DNA of 64,000 bases, taken from assembly GCF_030466405.1 (NCBI RefSeq), contig NZ_JAGGJF010000003.1, positions 1 to 64,000 on the forward strand. Direction: 5' to 3'. A model generated the notes under the pieces. The model did no database searches, had not been told where the DNA came from, and saw nothing but the letters and a program-made list of their open reading frames with translations. This DNA comes from Pseudidiomarina terrestris (lineage in GTDB: Bacteria > Pseudomonadota > Gammaproteobacteria > Enterobacterales > Alteromonadaceae). Shown in pieces: positions 1 through 9,750 of the stretch. The number at the start of each line of letters is the position of its first letter. Positions within the stretch are counted from its first letter, which is position 1. Both the position numbers and the translations under genes were made by a program.

Positions 1-58
1 GTGGAAGCGTAGTAATGCGTTGAGCTAACCCGTACTAATTGCCCGTGAGGCTTAACCA
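1..58 (+). rRNA. rrl: 23S ribosomal RNA, 3' end (partial)
   Basis: The first ~58 bases match the conserved 3' terminus of bacterial 23S rRNA, including the stretch GTTGAGCTAACC and the closing GTGAGGCTTAACC. The 5' part lies outside the window. The following ~150 bases to the 5S gene are spacer that should hold the processing stem, and I see no tRNA in it. Confidence 0.92.
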
Positions 59-211
59 TACAACACCGAAGGTGTTTAGGGTTGTCTTGAACTGCATAAG
101 TTCGAAAACCTTTACCGAAATAGTGACACGTTGCCAGGTGCAACGTGCGATAAGCAGAGTGGCACCAAAGCTCTAGTACAATCAGCTTAGTTTATGTTGT
201 TTAACAGTTTA

Positions 212-329
212 TGCCTGGCGGCAATAGCGAAGTGGAACCACCTGATCCATTCCGAACTCAGTAGTGAAACGCTTCAGCGCCGATGGTAGTGTGGGGCTTC
301 CCCATGTGAGAGTAGGACACCGCCAGGCT
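212..329 (+). rRNA. rrf: 5S ribosomal RNA
   Basis: About 118 nt. It begins TGCCTGGCGGC and ends CGCCAGGCT, which pair as helix I. Internal conserved blocks CCGAACTCAG, AGTGAAACG and CGATGGTAGTGTGGG are all present. It lies 150 bases after the 23S end in the usual rRNA operon order. The exact ends are estimated from helix I pairing. Confidence 0.95.
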
Positions 330-340
330 TTAATTATCGA

Positions 341-371
341 AAAGCCCTCAGCTAACGCTGGGGGCTTTTTT
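341..371 (+). terminator. Rho-independent terminator of the rRNA operon
   Basis: The stem AAAGCCCTCAGC / GCTGGGGGCTTT has a TAAC loop and runs into a T tract, 12 bases after the 5S gene. It closes the rRNA operon. The minus-strand lipoprotein gene ends 26 bases further on. Confidence 0.9.
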
Positions 372-396
372 TATGCCCGCCGGTTCGGACTTGGTC

Positions 397-1083
397 TTAC
401 TGAATATTCACCCGGCCGGAGCCGCTTTCAATAATTCTTAAACTCCCGACCGTGCCTACTTTTATATCGCCCGAGCCGTCGTCAATAGTGACTGCGCCGG
501 CGATCCGGTCAATTTCCATACTGCCAGAACCGTCTTCGATGTCGAGATTACCGCTTAGATCGCGCACGGTAATACCACCTGAGCCGTCGTCAATCCGCAC
601 GTTGCGACCACCGACGATGGTCATGCTTCCGGATCCATCTTCGATCCGCATATCCGCTCTAACTCCCTGAATATCGATGCTGCCCGAACCATCATCAACG
701 TTTAGATGAAAGGATTCAGGAACACGAACTGTGGCATCAATACGGGCATTATTATTGCCATAGGAGGATGAGTCAAAATCGGCCACGAAGACACCTTGCT
801 CACCATTTCTATGCAACGTGAGACGAATGCTTTCGGCCTCGTGGTAATAGACTTCCGCCGTGACCGCGATCTCGGTACGCCCTGCTTCACCGATGATCTC
901 CAAACTTCCTGCTCCCGTATCAACACTAAGTTCGGTAAGATCCGCGCCACTTAAGGTGAGGGTTCGCGTTTCATGGCTTAAGTCACGTTCGCCCCAGCCC
1001 ACATCACCCCTGGCGCTATCAACATAGATCACGCAGCCACCTAAAAATGAGGCCATGGTGAGTACTAGCACGCTTCGTTTCAT
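397..1083 (-). CDS. Putative lipoprotein with DGSG beta-strand repeats (DUF4097-like)
   Basis: Predicted 228-residue exported protein. The start is set at 1083 because it gives a signal peptide (MKRSVLVLTMASFLGGC) ending in a lipobox-like LGGC and has an AAGG ribosome site 8 bases upstream; an in-frame start at 1116 adds 11 residues. The second half holds about six ~17-residue repeats centred on (E/D)DGSG(S/G/D)(M/I), expected to stack as short beta strands as in DUF4097/GIN-type putative adhesin domains. The function is unknown. It is convergent with the rRNA operon and has no operon partner. Confidence 0.7.
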   Translation of the reverse strand: MKRSVLVLTMASFLGGCVIYVDSARGDVGWGERDLSHETRTLTLSGADLTELSVDTGAGSLEIIGEAGRTEIAVTAEVYYHEAESIRLTLHRNGEQGVFVADFDSSSYGNNNARIDATVRVPESFHLNVDDGSGSIDIQGVRADMRIEDGSGSMTIVGGRNVRIDDGSGGITVRDLSGNLDIEDGSGSMEIDRIAGAVTIDDGSGDIKVGTVGSLRIIESGSGRVNIQ

Positions 1084-1236
1084 TGTTATCGCCTTATTCT
1101 CATTGATTGCGAACATAGTAGCTCATCTTGCATGAATGTAACCATTCTATCAAATCGAACGTTCGCTGCGATTTTTAGCACTATTCATTTTATTAAATTG
1201 AATTAAACTGACCGCCTGTTAACTCAGGAAAGGCTT

Positions 1237-1779
1237 ATGTTGAAAAATACTTCGTCAAGTTATGGCTGGTTAGCTATCGCCATCCATTGGCTTTCAGCCA
1301 TCGCGGTTATTGGCTTGTTTGCTTTAGGTTATTGGATGCTAACCCTGAGCTATTACGATCCCTGGTACCGCTTAGGGCCATGGTGGCACAAGTCGATTGG
1401 CTTGAGCTTGTTGGCCCTGACACTGCTTCGCATGGGTTGGCGCTGGATGACCGTCCGGCCTGAACTGATAGGTAGCCGCTTCGAGAAGTTTGGGGCTCGG
1501 GTCGGGCACGCCCTACTGTATGCGTTGTTGCTGGTGACTATGGTGAGTGGTTATCTGATTTCGACTGCGGATGGCAGCGCGATATCGGTGTTTGATTGGT
1601 TCGAAGTACCTGCGGTGATCACGACCCTACCTGAACAAGAGGAAATCGCTGGCGACATCCATTGGTATGCAGCATTAAGTTTAGTCATTTTGGCCGGCGT
1701 ACATGCGCTGGCAGCGATACGACATCATTTCTGGAATAAGGATGCGACCTTAAAGCGCATGCTTAAACCGCAAAAGTAA
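1237..1779 (+). CDS. cybB: Cytochrome b561 family protein
   Basis: 180 residues with four predicted membrane helices. Histidines sit where the family places its two haem b ligand pairs: IHW near residue 17, WHK near 50, GHALLYALLL near 91, and VHALAAIRHH near the C terminus. Such proteins move electrons from quinol or act as superoxide:quinone oxidoreductase in the inner membrane. The start has an AGGAAAGG upstream. It lies 18 bases before a yceI gene, a frequent pairing in proteobacteria (cytochrome b561 plus YceI), so the two are probably cotranscribed. Confidence 0.85.
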   Translation: MLKNTSSSYGWLAIAIHWLSAIAVIGLFALGYWMLTLSYYDPWYRLGPWWHKSIGLSLLALTLLRMGWRWMTVRPELIGSRFEKFGARVGHALLYALLLVTMVSGYLISTADGSAISVFDWFEVPAVITTLPEQEEIAGDIHWYAALSLVILAGVHALAAIRHHFWNKDATLKRMLKPQK

Positions 1780-1797
1780 AACCTTAAGGAGGTAAAC

Positions 1798-2376
1798 ATG
1801 AAAAAATTACTACTCGCAGCGGCCGTTAGCGCAGCATTAAGCGGTGCCTTAGGCCAGGCCCAGGCAGCGGACTACGCCATTGATATTGAAGGTCAGCACG
1901 CTTTTATACAGTTTAAGATCAGCCATTTAGGTTACAGCTACCTGTTGGGAGAGTTCACTGATTTTGATGGCAGCTTTAGCTACGATGAAAGCAACCCAGG
2001 CGCAGCTTCTGTGCAAGTGACTATCGACACCAGTAGCATCGATAGCAACCATGCAGAGCGCGATAAACACTTACGCAGCGACGACTTCCTGGCAGTGGAC
2101 GAGTATCCGCAGGCACGCTTTGTGTCGACCAGTTATACGCCAAATGGCGACGGCACAGGGACACTGGCGGGTGACTTAACCTTGCGTGGCGTGACTCAGC
2201 CGATTGAAATTGCAGTGAACGAAATTGGCGCGGGCCCGGATCCATGGGGCGGTTTCCGTCGTGGTTTCGAAGGTAAAGTCACGCTGACGCCTGCGAACTT
2301 TGGCTTCGACTATGATCTTGGCCCTGCTGCCGAGACCCTGGATATGTACTTGTCCATCGAAGGGATACGTCAGTAA
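1798..2376 (+). CDS. yceI: YceI family periplasmic protein
   Basis: 192 residues with a signal peptide cut after AQA (residues ~22-24), then a YceI lipocalin-like beta-barrel: YAIDIEGQHAFIQFKISHLGYS opening, ERDKHLRSDDFL in the middle, and LTLRGVTQPI near residue 125. The family binds polyisoprenoid or amphiphilic ligands in the periplasm. A strong AAGGAGG lies before the start. It probably forms one unit with the cytochrome b561 gene. The ligand cannot be told from the sequence. Confidence 0.88.
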   Translation: MKKLLLAAAVSAALSGALGQAQAADYAIDIEGQHAFIQFKISHLGYSYLLGEFTDFDGSFSYDESNPGAASVQVTIDTSSIDSNHAERDKHLRSDDFLAVDEYPQARFVSTSYTPNGDGTGTLAGDLTLRGVTQPIEIAVNEIGAGPDPWGGFRRGFEGKVTLTPANFGFDYDLGPAAETLDMYLSIEGIRQ

Positions 2377-2392
2377 CGGTATTGGCGAAACG

Positions 2393-2421
2393 GCGCTGCG
2401 GTTAATCCCGCAGCGCTTTTT
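2393..2421 (+). terminator. Terminator after yceI
   Basis: The stem GCGCTGCGG / CCGCAGCGC (2393-2401 / 2408-2416) is followed by TTTTT. The 6-base loop contains the stop codon of the convergent hemY gene, so the hairpin doubles as the 3' end of both transcription units. Confidence 0.8.
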
Positions 2422-3556
2422 CGTAGGCTTCAAGCGCCGCCTGCGAGTTACCTTGCGCCGCGTAAACATGGGCTAAATCAAGCCAGACGCGACGAGACGG
2501 TACCAACTCGGCGGAACGGCGTAACGCACGCTCGGCCAGGGACCACTCTTTGGTCAGTAATGCAATTTGCCCCATCGCCTGTAACAACAGGCCATCTTCG
2601 GGCTGTTTCTTTAACTGGCTTTGCAGGTAATCACGTAACTCGGGACCTGGCACCAGTAATTGCTTCTCTAACAAATGAGCAAGTTTGATGTCGCCGCGTT
2701 TTAATCCGCGTGCGGCAACTTTGTCTGCTGCATCTAACTGTTGGTAAATCTTAAGTACCGCTAGGTAGGCCCGGCGGATAGGTGCGGTGCGTCGATTATC
2801 ACGGGTCAGATTGCGCCAGTGCGTTGCCAGGCTTGCCTGACCCTCGCGACCCGCGGCGAGGAAGCGCTCGCGGTAGGCTTTTTCCAGCAGCTCGCTACGC
2901 TCGGTTTCGCTGAGCAACTGCAAGCGGTCAGCGTCATTCAGACAGGCGATGACATCATCCCAGCGGTGCAGGTTCTGATATGCACTTAATGCGAGACGAA
3001 GTAATTGCGGGTGACGCGGGTAATCGCGACGCAACTGCTGGATGTCACTCATGCGGTTAGCAGCCTGTTGCGGATCCTGCTGCAACGTGAAGAGTGTCTC
3101 AGCAAGAGCCAGCTCGCCTGGTCGGGGCGCATGCTGCAACCACTCCCGTGCCTGCGCAAAGTCCTCGTTACGCGCTGCTGCGTAGCTTGCAAACAGTGCG
3201 ACTGTGCCGTCGTGGCGTAATTGCCAGCTGCGATTAAAAGCACTGGATGCAGTATGTAGATCGCCATTAACGAGAGCCTCAGCACCTTCAGTTAAGGCCG
3301 TCTTAGCTTTGCTGGTACGACGCTCACCGAACCACTTAAGGCCCCAACTGGTGCCACGGACCAGGCGCATGACAAAACCGACAAGCACGCGTAACAGGAT
3401 GATGGCAACCGCCAGCATAATCACCGCGGCCACCAGACTGGTTTCTACGGTGTAGTTACCCAGTGCAATCAGCATGTAACCTGTATTGCCTTCCCACAAA
3501 GGGCCGATAAAGAGACCTGCGATCAACAGTAGTACAATAATCCAGGCATATTTCAT
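2402..3556 (-). CDS. hemY: HemY, TPR-containing membrane protein of the hem operon
   Basis: 384 residues. Two N-terminal membrane helices (about 3-22 and 38-65) are followed by TPR-like helical repeats to the C terminus (e.g. residues 338-383, ending ALEAYEKALRD). This is the enterobacterial-type HemY, not protoporphyrinogen oxidase; it is linked to late porphyrin synthesis but its biochemical role is unsettled. Its start overlaps the hemX stop by 4 bases (ATGA), showing translational coupling. It is the last gene of the cyaY-hemC-hemD-hemX-hemY row. Confidence 0.88.
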   Translation of the reverse strand: MKYAWIIVLLLIAGLFIGPLWEGNTGYMLIALGNYTVETSLVAAVIMLAVAIILLRVLVGFVMRLVRGTSWGLKWFGERRTSKAKTALTEGAEALVNGDLHTASSAFNRSWQLRHDGTVALFASYAAARNEDFAQAREWLQHAPRPGELALAETLFTLQQDPQQAANRMSDIQQLRRDYPRHPQLLRLALSAYQNLHRWDDVIACLNDADRLQLLSETERSELLEKAYRERFLAAGREGQASLATHWRNLTRDNRRTAPIRRAYLAVLKIYQQLDAADKVAARGLKRGDIKLAHLLEKQLLVPGPELRDYLQSQLKKQPEDGLLLQAMGQIALLTKEWSLAERALRRSAELVPSRRVWLDLAHVYAAQGNSQAALEAYEKALRD

Positions 3557-4692
3557 TGAGAAACTCCCGCGGTGAGTGCACGTGCCAGGCGATTTAACAC
3601 TGGCAGGCTGCGCAATTGTGCAGGTAAGTCGGGTTCTAAGCTTTGCGTGGCCAGCTCATCAAGTTCGGACTTCAGCGCGGTAAGGTCAAGGTCGCTTTGT
3701 GTCTGAACCTCGCTGATAAGGCGCTGTGCCTCGCTGACACTGGCCTGATAGAGCGCGTCCGACTGACTTAGAGCCGCCTGTTGGGCGAGCTGCAGTTGCA
3801 GTAACACACGTTGCTTACTGAGCTCAACGAAGGCCATGGACAGCTGTGGCTCAATCGGCTTTTCCCGGTGTTGCACCCGGATCAGCTGGTCAAACAAGGT
3901 TTTAGCACTTGCCTGTAAACGCTCGTACCAGGGTGCGTCAGCGCTGACCGTATTACCGGTCAGCGTGCGCGTAGGTGCGCTCAGCTGCCACTGCTGCTCA
4001 GCCAGCTGAGTGCGCAAACTACTCAATTCCATAGCCACCTGAACATGGGCATCAGTAGTGAGTGAACGCAGCACTACTTTGTCGTCATTAATTGCCTGCC
4101 GTGCGGCTTGATAGGCTGGATTGTTCAGCGCCGCCAGATGGGAATCAGCTAACTCCAGCAGTTGCAGCGCCAATTTAGGTTGTTGGTCGATATAAAGCTT
4201 ATTACTCGCTTGCTCGACCAGATGACGCGCTTCTAAAACCCGCCATGCGGTCGCCTGCGACACGTCTAACGCAGCGAACTCTGCCTGCACGGATCGCACA
4301 CTGCGCTGCAAGTCGCCAAGCTCCTGGGCTTGATCGCTGACATTCCGGCGCAAATTATCTGCGACCTGATCCAGTTGCTGGCTGACTTGTTGCGGAAGTT
4401 TTTGCTGCTGCTGACTAAGCTGCTGTAACTCGTTTTGCACTTGTTCGAGTTGCTTTTGCTGCTGACCGGCTTGGTGTTCCAACTGTTGATTGGTGCTCAG
4501 CAACTCCTGATAAACATAGCGGTAGCCAACCCAACCTGCAGCCGCGATAAGTAGCAACAGAATCAGCACCAGCACCCATGCGAAAGTCCCTTTCGTACGA
4601 GACTTTTCAGCGATCGCTTCGTCTGCGTCAGTTTGCTCTGAAGCATCGTTCGGTTGCTCGTTTTCGGGTTCCTGTTTCAAGTCATTCGACAT
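3553..4692 (-). CDS. hemX: HemX, membrane-anchored coiled-coil protein
   Basis: 379 residues. An acidic cytoplasmic N tail (1-33) precedes one membrane helix (~35-58), then a Gln-rich coiled coil (~65-130) and a mainly helical C domain. It is often annotated as uroporphyrinogen-III C-methyltransferase, but no SAM-binding methyltransferase motif is visible, so that label is not supported here. It sits between hemD (3-base gap) and hemY (4-base overlap), consistent with a scaffold role in tetrapyrrole synthesis (inference). Confidence 0.88.
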   Translation of the reverse strand: MSNDLKQEPENEQPNDASEQTDADEAIAEKSRTKGTFAWVLVLILLLLIAAAGWVGYRYVYQELLSTNQQLEHQAGQQQKQLEQVQNELQQLSQQQQKLPQQVSQQLDQVADNLRRNVSDQAQELGDLQRSVRSVQAEFAALDVSQATAWRVLEARHLVEQASNKLYIDQQPKLALQLLELADSHLAALNNPAYQAARQAINDDKVVLRSLTTDAHVQVAMELSSLRTQLAEQQWQLSAPTRTLTGNTVSADAPWYERLQASAKTLFDQLIRVQHREKPIEPQLSMAFVELSKQRVLLQLQLAQQAALSQSDALYQASVSEAQRLISEVQTQSDLDLTALKSELDELATQSLEPDLPAQLRSLPVLNRLARALTAGVSQ

Positions 4693-4695
4693 GGT

Positions 4696-5475
4696 TTAAA
4701 CTTCCTTCGTTAGTTGAATCGCCTGCTGCCATGCATCTACCATAGCAAAACTTGCGGCACTATCGGCAACTACCACACGCCGACTTAGCCCACTGGGCAG
4801 TAATTGCTGTAAGCGAGCGCTTGCTACCACCCAGATACACTCCGCTAGCCAGTCCTTAGAATCATTGGGGACCGCGGCGAGAAATGCGCCCAGCTGCTCG
4901 GCGCTGGTGACCATAATTGTATCAATCCCCTGCTGCCATTCACTAAGCTGCGAAGCGGTCGGCGGCTGTGACTGGCGCTGGTAAACTTCCAGATAGGTCA
5001 CCTCTGCGCCGCGCGCGCGCAAGGTATCAGCGAACAGTTCGCGGCCACCGTGGCCGCGAATGATCAACCAGCGCTGTCCTTCGACCTGCTGCAATTCGGG
5101 TAACGCCAGTAACGCATCACTGTTGTGTTGGCGCCAGGGGCAACAGACCGGCCGCTGCACCACGTCCGAGATAGCTTTGGCACTGACCGGGCCTACCGCA
5201 AACCAGCGACAGCGCGGCATAGCGGCTTGCGGCGCCCATGCTCGCGCTTGTTTGGCAAAATAATGGGCCGCATTCACACTGACCATCATGGCACCATGCC
5301 ACTGTTCGGCCAGTATGTTCGCTAAGCTGTAATTGGGGTCGTCGTACTCACTGATCCTCAACATGCTGGCACTTTGCGAGGTAACAGGCACCTGCAACTG
5401 CTCAGCACGCTGAGCAAGCAGCTGCTGTAACTCGGCCGCTTGCGCCTGGGGTCGGAGGATCAGGATGTTGTTCAT
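4696..5475 (-). CDS. hemD: Uroporphyrinogen-III synthase
   Basis: 259 residues. It closes hydroxymethylbilane with inversion of ring D to uroporphyrinogen III. The family is poorly conserved. Recognisable parts are the N-terminal [17 protein letters not shown], the [32 protein letters not shown] block near residues 142-172, and [13 protein letters not shown] near 193. Its start overlaps the hemC stop by 4 bases. The call rests on the motifs and on hemC/hemX as neighbours. Confidence 0.88.
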   Translation of the reverse strand: MNNILILRPQAQAAELQQLLAQRAEQLQVPVTSQSASMLRISEYDDPNYSLANILAEQWHGAMMVSVNAAHYFAKQARAWAPQAAMPRCRWFAVGPVSAKAISDVVQRPVCCPWRQHNSDALLALPELQQVEGQRWLIIRGHGGRELFADTLRARGAEVTYLEVYQRQSQPPTASQLSEWQQGIDTIMVTSAEQLGAFLAAVPNDSKDWLAECIWVVASARLQQLLPSGLSRRVVVADSAASFAMVDAWQQAIQLTKEV

Positions 5476-6413
5476 GAGTGTAATTCGTTCTCCGCATACA
5501 CATCGTTCAGTATGGTACCAGCGCCCCGGGCCAACAGGTACTCAGCGAGCTCGGTGCCAAGTGCTTCAGCATGGTCGCGGTGGCCTTTGATATCACCTTC
5601 TATAATCTCACTACCGTCGGGGCGACCGACTAAGCCACGCAGATGAAGTTGGTCACCATGCAGCTCCGCATAGGCGCCGATAGGCACTTGACAGCCCCCT
5701 TGTAAGCGGCGGTTCATGGCGCGTTCGGCCAATACACAGCTACTGGTGTCAGGGCACGTCAGTGGTGCCAACAAGGCCTTAGTGGCGGTGTCGTCGGTGC
5801 GGCATTCAATCCCCAGCACACCCTGGCCATTTGCCGGTAAACAGATATCCGCTGGCAGCCGCTGGCGAATCCGCTCGCCAAGGTCGAGGCGAATTAAGCC
5901 GGACGCCGCCAGAATAATAGCGTCAAACTGGCCATCATCGAGTTTGCCCAGACGCGTTTGCACGTTGCCGCGTAGATCACGGATTTGCACGTGCGGGTAG
6001 CGCGCCAGGATCTGGCATTTGCGACGTAAGCTACAGGTACCGACGATGGCGCCTTCCGGTAATTCATCCAAATTATGATACTGGTTGGAAACAAAGGCAT
6101 CGCGCGGGTCTTCGCGCTCGCAGATGCCAAATAACTCGAGTCCGGGGGGAAACTCCACCGGTAGATCTTTCATTGAATGCACAGCCAAATCGGCACGTTC
6201 TTCCAACATCGCGACTTCGAGCTCTTTTACAAACAGGCCTTTACCGCCAATTTTCGCCAGCGGCGTGTCCAGAATGATGTCGCCCTTGGTGCTCATGGGC
6301 ACCAGTTCGACAGTCACATGCTCATGTAAGGCCTCAAGACGAGCCTTAATATGCTCGGCTTGCCAAAGCGCCAGGAGACTTTTTCGTGTCGCGATGCGTA
6401 ATGTGGTCGTCAT
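5472..6413 (-). CDS. hemC: Porphobilinogen deaminase (hydroxymethylbilane synthase)
   Basis: 313 residues from the start at 6413 ([12 protein letters not shown], the family's usual N terminus); a longer in-frame reading to 6482 would run into cyaY. It polymerises four porphobilinogens on a dipyrromethane cofactor. Visible landmarks are [40 protein letters not shown] and the cofactor Cys in [13 protein letters not shown]. It starts 2 bases after the cyaY stop. In E. coli cyaA lies between hemC and cyaY on the opposite strand; here nothing does. Confidence 0.95.
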   Translation of the reverse strand: MTTTLRIATRKSLLALWQAEHIKARLEALHEHVTVELVPMSTKGDIILDTPLAKIGGKGLFVKELEVAMLEERADLAVHSMKDLPVEFPPGLELFGICEREDPRDAFVSNQYHNLDELPEGAIVGTCSLRRKCQILARYPHVQIRDLRGNVQTRLGKLDDGQFDAIILAASGLIRLDLGERIRQRLPADICLPANGQGVLGIECRTDDTATKALLAPLTCPDTSSCVLAERAMNRRLQGGCQVPIGAYAELHGDQLHLRGLVGRPDGSEIIEGDIKGHRDHAEALGTELAEYLLARGAGTILNDVYAENELHS

Positions 6414-6415
6414 GC

Positions 6416-6736
6416 TTACTCCGCTTTCAGCGTGATCGGTTGTCCAGCCTGTTTGCTGCCAGCTTCTGATAATAAGCTCCACAGCTCGGCACCGGTGCGG
6501 TTATCAATCCATTCACCATCCCGGTATTCAAAATGGTGACCATTAAACTTGGTCGCCACCCATAACTGCTGTAATGGTGGCTGTTTGTTAATCACCATCT
6601 TGGTGTCGTTGGGGAAGGTCAACTCAAGAATGTCGCCGCCTGACTCGCAATCAATATCGATTCCGGTCTTTTCGAAAGCTTCTTCTATTGCCAAAATGGT
6701 TGCTTCGGCTAGCTCATGATAATCGTGGTCTTGCAT
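6416..6736 (-). CDS. cyaY: CyaY, bacterial frataxin
   Basis: 106 residues, the same length as E. coli CyaY. The start at 6736 follows AGGAG. Frataxin binds iron through the acidic first helix and tunes the IscS/IscU Fe-S machinery. Visible motifs are [15 protein letters not shown] (acidic ridge and strand 1), [16 protein letters not shown] and [11 protein letters not shown]. It is divergent from lptM-lysA as in E. coli, but runs straight into hemC, so frataxin and the haem genes may share a transcript. Confidence 0.92.
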   Translation of the reverse strand: MQDHDYHELAEATILAIEEAFEKTGIDIDCESGGDILELTFPNDTKMVINKQPPLQQLWVATKFNGHHFEYRDGEWIDNRTGAELWSLLSEAGSKQAGQPITLKAE

Positions 6737-6822
6737 GTCGACTCCTGATAATGACATTTGCGCGCTGCAATGCGATGATAAGCGCACGGTTAATTTGCAA
6801 TTCACAAGGGTACAGTTTACCG

Positions 6823-6987
6823 ATGTTTAAGCTGAAAGTAATGCGTCCAATCATTGTAGCAGCAACCTTGGGCTTGGTCGCCTGTGGCCAGAAGGGACCA
6901 CTGGAGATGCCACCGCCTGCGGAAAAGAATCAGCCATCGACAAGCGTAGCCTCTGCGCCAGTACAGGAAACTAAAAAAGTATTATGA
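6823..6987 (+). CDS. lptM: LptM (YifL) small lipoprotein
   Basis: 54 residues. A short signal sequence leads to the lipobox LVAC followed by GQKGPLEMPPP, the signature of LptM/YifL, which helps LptD mature in the outer membrane. The start may be 6823 (AAGGG 13 bases upstream) or 6841 (GAAAG). Its stop overlaps the lysA start (ATGA). The order lptM-lysA-dapF is typical of gammaproteobacteria outside the enterics. Confidence 0.85.
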   Translation: MFKLKVMRPIIVAATLGLVACGQKGPLEMPPPAEKNQPSTSVASAPVQETKKVL

Positions 6988-8237
6988 GCTTTACATACCA
7001 AGGAAACGAATTTTTTGCTGAAGATTGCTCGGTCGCAGACCTCGCAGCAAAGCACGGGACGCCATTGTTCGTCTACTCTAAGGCGGCGATCACTGCCAAC
7101 TGGCAGCAGTTTGCCCGGCACTGGCCGGCACCGCATAAACTTTGCTACGCGGTAAAAGCCAACTCCAATCTGGCGGTTCTTAACCTGTTAGCGCGGCTGG
7201 GTGCTGGCTTTGATATCGTCTCTGGCGGTGAGCTTGCACGGGTGCTGGCAGCAGGCGGTAAAGCACAGGACGTGGTGTTCTCTGGTGTTGGTAAAAGCCA
7301 TGACGAAATTGCCTATGCGTTGGATCAGAATATCGGCTGCTTTAATGTGGAATCCGCTGCCGAGCTTGAACGGATCCAGCAAATTGCCAGTGACAAAGGT
7401 GTTATCGCACCGATTTCCCTGCGGGTGAACCCGGATGTTGATGCCCAGACCCACCCTTATATTGCTACGGGGCTGAAGGCGAATAAATTTGGTATTGCAA
7501 TGAGCGAGGCGCTGGCAGTCTTCCGGCGTGGCGCAACGTTGTCGAATCTGGATATGCGCGGTATCGATTGCCATATTGGCTCGCAAATCCTCAGTCCACA
7601 GCCATTTCTTGATGCCTCTGAGCGGATGTTCAGTTTAATTGAAACGCTTCGCGCGGAAGGCATTCATATTACCCATCTGGATATGGGGGGCGGCTTCGGC
7701 ATTCCTTACCAGCATGAAGAAAAGCTGGAAGTGAGTGGTTACTTACAAACCCTGCAGAGGAAAGCTGAAGCGATCGGAGATCTGACCTTAATGCTGGAGC
7801 CAGGTCGTGCCATTGTCGGCAACGCCGGCATCATGGTCACCAAAGTGGAGTACTACAAACCAGGCAGTGAAAAGAACTTCCTGCTGGTCGATGCTGGTAT
7901 GAATGACCTGCTGCGACCATCACTTTACAATGCCTATCATGCCATCGTGCCGGTGAACCGCCACGAAGGGCTGGATGAGCAGTTAGTGGACGTTGTGGGT
8001 CCGGTTTGTGAGACTGGCGACTTTTTTGGCCATGCGCGTCACCTGGCAGCACAGGAAGGTGATTTATTGGCGGTAATGAACGCAGGGGCCTACGGTTTCA
8101 CTATGGCGTCAAATTACAATACCCGTCCGCGGGCCGCAGAAGTGATGGTACATGGTGATAGTGCCACTTTAATTCGTGAGCGCGAACCGCTTGCCAGTTT
8201 GTGGCAGGGTGAACACTTGCTCGGAGATGACGCGTGA
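6984..8237 (+). CDS. lysA: Diaminopimelate decarboxylase
   Basis: 417 residues, full length. A PLP enzyme that makes L-lysine from meso-DAP. The PLP lysine is in CYAVKANSN near residue 57, and further motifs are HIGSQI, the GGGFG phosphate loop and [11 protein letters not shown]; the partner-subunit Cys is in [10 protein letters not shown]. It is coupled to lptM (4-base overlap) and to dapF (GTGA overlap), which makes its substrate. Confidence 0.95.
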   Translation: MSFTYQGNEFFAEDCSVADLAAKHGTPLFVYSKAAITANWQQFARHWPAPHKLCYAVKANSNLAVLNLLARLGAGFDIVSGGELARVLAAGGKAQDVVFSGVGKSHDEIAYALDQNIGCFNVESAAELERIQQIASDKGVIAPISLRVNPDVDAQTHPYIATGLKANKFGIAMSEALAVFRRGATLSNLDMRGIDCHIGSQILSPQPFLDASERMFSLIETLRAEGIHITHLDMGGGFGIPYQHEEKLEVSGYLQTLQRKAEAIGDLTLMLEPGRAIVGNAGIMVTKVEYYKPGSEKNFLLVDAGMNDLLRPSLYNAYHAIVPVNRHEGLDEQLVDVVGPVCETGDFFGHARHLAAQEGDLLAVMNAGAYGFTMASNYNTRPRAAEVMVHGDSATLIREREPLASLWQGEHLLGDDA

Positions 8238-9055
8238 ACTTCAGCAAGATGCACGGCCTGGGTAACGATTTCATGGTGATTGATAACGTGACCCAGACCA
8301 TTTTTGTTAACCCGGAGCAAATCCGTCAGTGGGCGGATCGGCATCGGGGGATTGGCTTCGATCAGCTGTTGCTGGTCGAGCCACCGTATGACCCGGATCT
8401 CGATTTTCATTACCGTATTTTTAATGCAGATGGTAGCGAGGTCGCTCAGTGTGGTAATGGCGCGCGCTGTTTTGCCCTATTTGTAAAACAACGTGGGCTG
8501 AGTAACAAAAATCACCTGCGGGTGAGTACAAAAGCTGGCAATATGGTCTTGCATCATGAGCGTGATGGGCGTATCACAGTAGAGATGGGCGAGCCACGAT
8601 TTGCGCCTGGCGCGGTGCCTTTTAAAGCAAATAAAGAAGAATTGACCTATGTTCTTAGAGTACAGGAACAGACCGTACTCTGTGGCGTCATGGGGTTGGG
8701 TAATCCGCACTGTGTCACCGAAGTAGACGCGATTGAGCAGGCTCCGCTCGCCACACTTGGACAGGCTTTGGCCACGCATGAGCGGTTTCCAGAAGGCGTG
8801 AATGCAGGCTTTATGCAAATCATTGATCGCAATCACATCAAGCTGCGCGTCTTCGAGCGCGGCGCTGGTGAAACCCAGGCTTGTGGCAGTGGCGCATGCG
8901 CCGCCGCTGTCATCGGTATGCGGTTAGGTAAACTAGATGACACCGTATTGGTTGACTTGCCAGGCGGACAATTAACGATTCGCTGGCAACCGGGGCAAAC
9001 CGTGCGCATGACCGGGCCCGCACAACATGTTTATGACGGACACATGAAACTATGA
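8234..9055 (+). CDS. dapF: Diaminopimelate epimerase
   Basis: 273 residues with a GTG start overlapping the lysA stop. It interconverts LL- and meso-DAP for lysine and peptidoglycan. The N terminus [14 protein letters not shown] is the family's, the first catalytic Cys is in QCGNGARCF and the second in [14 protein letters not shown]. Cofactor-free epimerase, cytosolic. The stop overlaps the next gene by 4 bases. Confidence 0.96.
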   Translation: MNFSKMHGLGNDFMVIDNVTQTIFVNPEQIRQWADRHRGIGFDQLLLVEPPYDPDLDFHYRIFNADGSEVAQCGNGARCFALFVKQRGLSNKNHLRVSTKAGNMVLHHERDGRITVEMGEPRFAPGAVPFKANKEELTYVLRVQEQTVLCGVMGLGNPHCVTEVDAIEQAPLATLGQALATHERFPEGVNAGFMQIIDRNHIKLRVFERGAGETQACGSGACAAAVIGMRLGKLDDTVLVDLPGGQLTIRWQPGQTVRMTGPAQHVYDGHMKL

Positions 9056-9750
9056 GCACCGAAGCAAAAAAACAAGCTCAACAAACACGCGTCGATGACA
9101 CTTTGATTGCCGCTTATCTTGAAGAAAACCCGGACTTTTTCGATCGGCACCCCGAGCTGTTGCAGCAACTCAGTGTGCGTCATCAGACCAAGGGCGCAGT
9201 ATCGCTGGTCGAACGCCAGCAGCAGGTACTTCGTCAGCGAGTGCAGCACCTGGAAGAAGAAATTACCGAACTGATGGTGACGGCGCGCCGTAATGAGGAG
9301 CTGTTTCGTTACTTTAGCGAGCTTTACCTGAAGCTACTGCAAAGTCAGAGCATTGAGGAAGTCATGGACAGTCTGCAGCAGACGTTCTCAGAACAGTTGC
9401 AGATGCCGGCGTTAACTCTGAAGTTTTTTGATAGCCCGCTGGAGCTTGAAACTCAGTTCACGTTCGCCGCAGACACCCATAAACAGTTGTTGAGCAAACG
9501 CTTTCGCGACGACAGTATTTACCTGGGCCGCTTGACCACCGATGAACAAAAATTGCTGTTCCCGGATGAATCTATCGCCTCGGTGGTGCTGCTGTTACTC
9601 GGTGATAAAGGTGAGTTAGGAATGCTGGCCATTGGCAACCATGATGCCGGGCATTTTGAGCCAGCGATGGATACGCTGCTGGTCAAGCAACTGCAGGTGT
9701 TGTTAAGCCAGATCCTGCCACCCCTTTTAAAACACCATGAAGCTCGCTGA
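9052..9750 (+). CDS. DUF484 family protein
   Basis: 232 residues. The N-terminal ~45 residues carry the DUF484 signature ([19 protein letters not shown]), then a coiled-coil helix (~48-85) and a GAF-like fold. It sits between dapF and xerC, the usual place for this family in gammaproteobacteria. The function is unknown; the GAF-like part suggests ligand sensing (inference). It overlaps xerC by 14 bases. Confidence 0.85.
   Translation: MSTEAKKQAQQTRVDDTLIAAYLEENPDFFDRHPELLQQLSVRHQTKGAVSLVERQQQVLRQRVQHLEEEITELMVTARRNEELFRYFSELYLKLLQSQSIEEVMDSLQQTFSEQLQMPALTLKFFDSPLELETQFTFAADTHKQLLSKRFRDDSIYLGRLTTDEQKLLFPDESIASVVLLLLGDKGELGMLAIGNHDAGHFEPAMDTLLVKQLQVLLSQILPPLLKHHEAR

Noticed and set aside
59-211. 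tRNA gene in the 23S-5S spacer
   Set aside because: No cloverleaf or T-loop sequence was found.
452-670. Repeat-rich open frame opposite the DGSG lipoprotein
   Set aside because: It is the complement of the DGSG repeats, without start signals; a shadow of the minus-strand gene.
3553-4692. Uroporphyrinogen-III methyltransferase activity for HemX
   Set aside because: Only a membrane anchor and coiled coil are visible; no SAM-binding motif.
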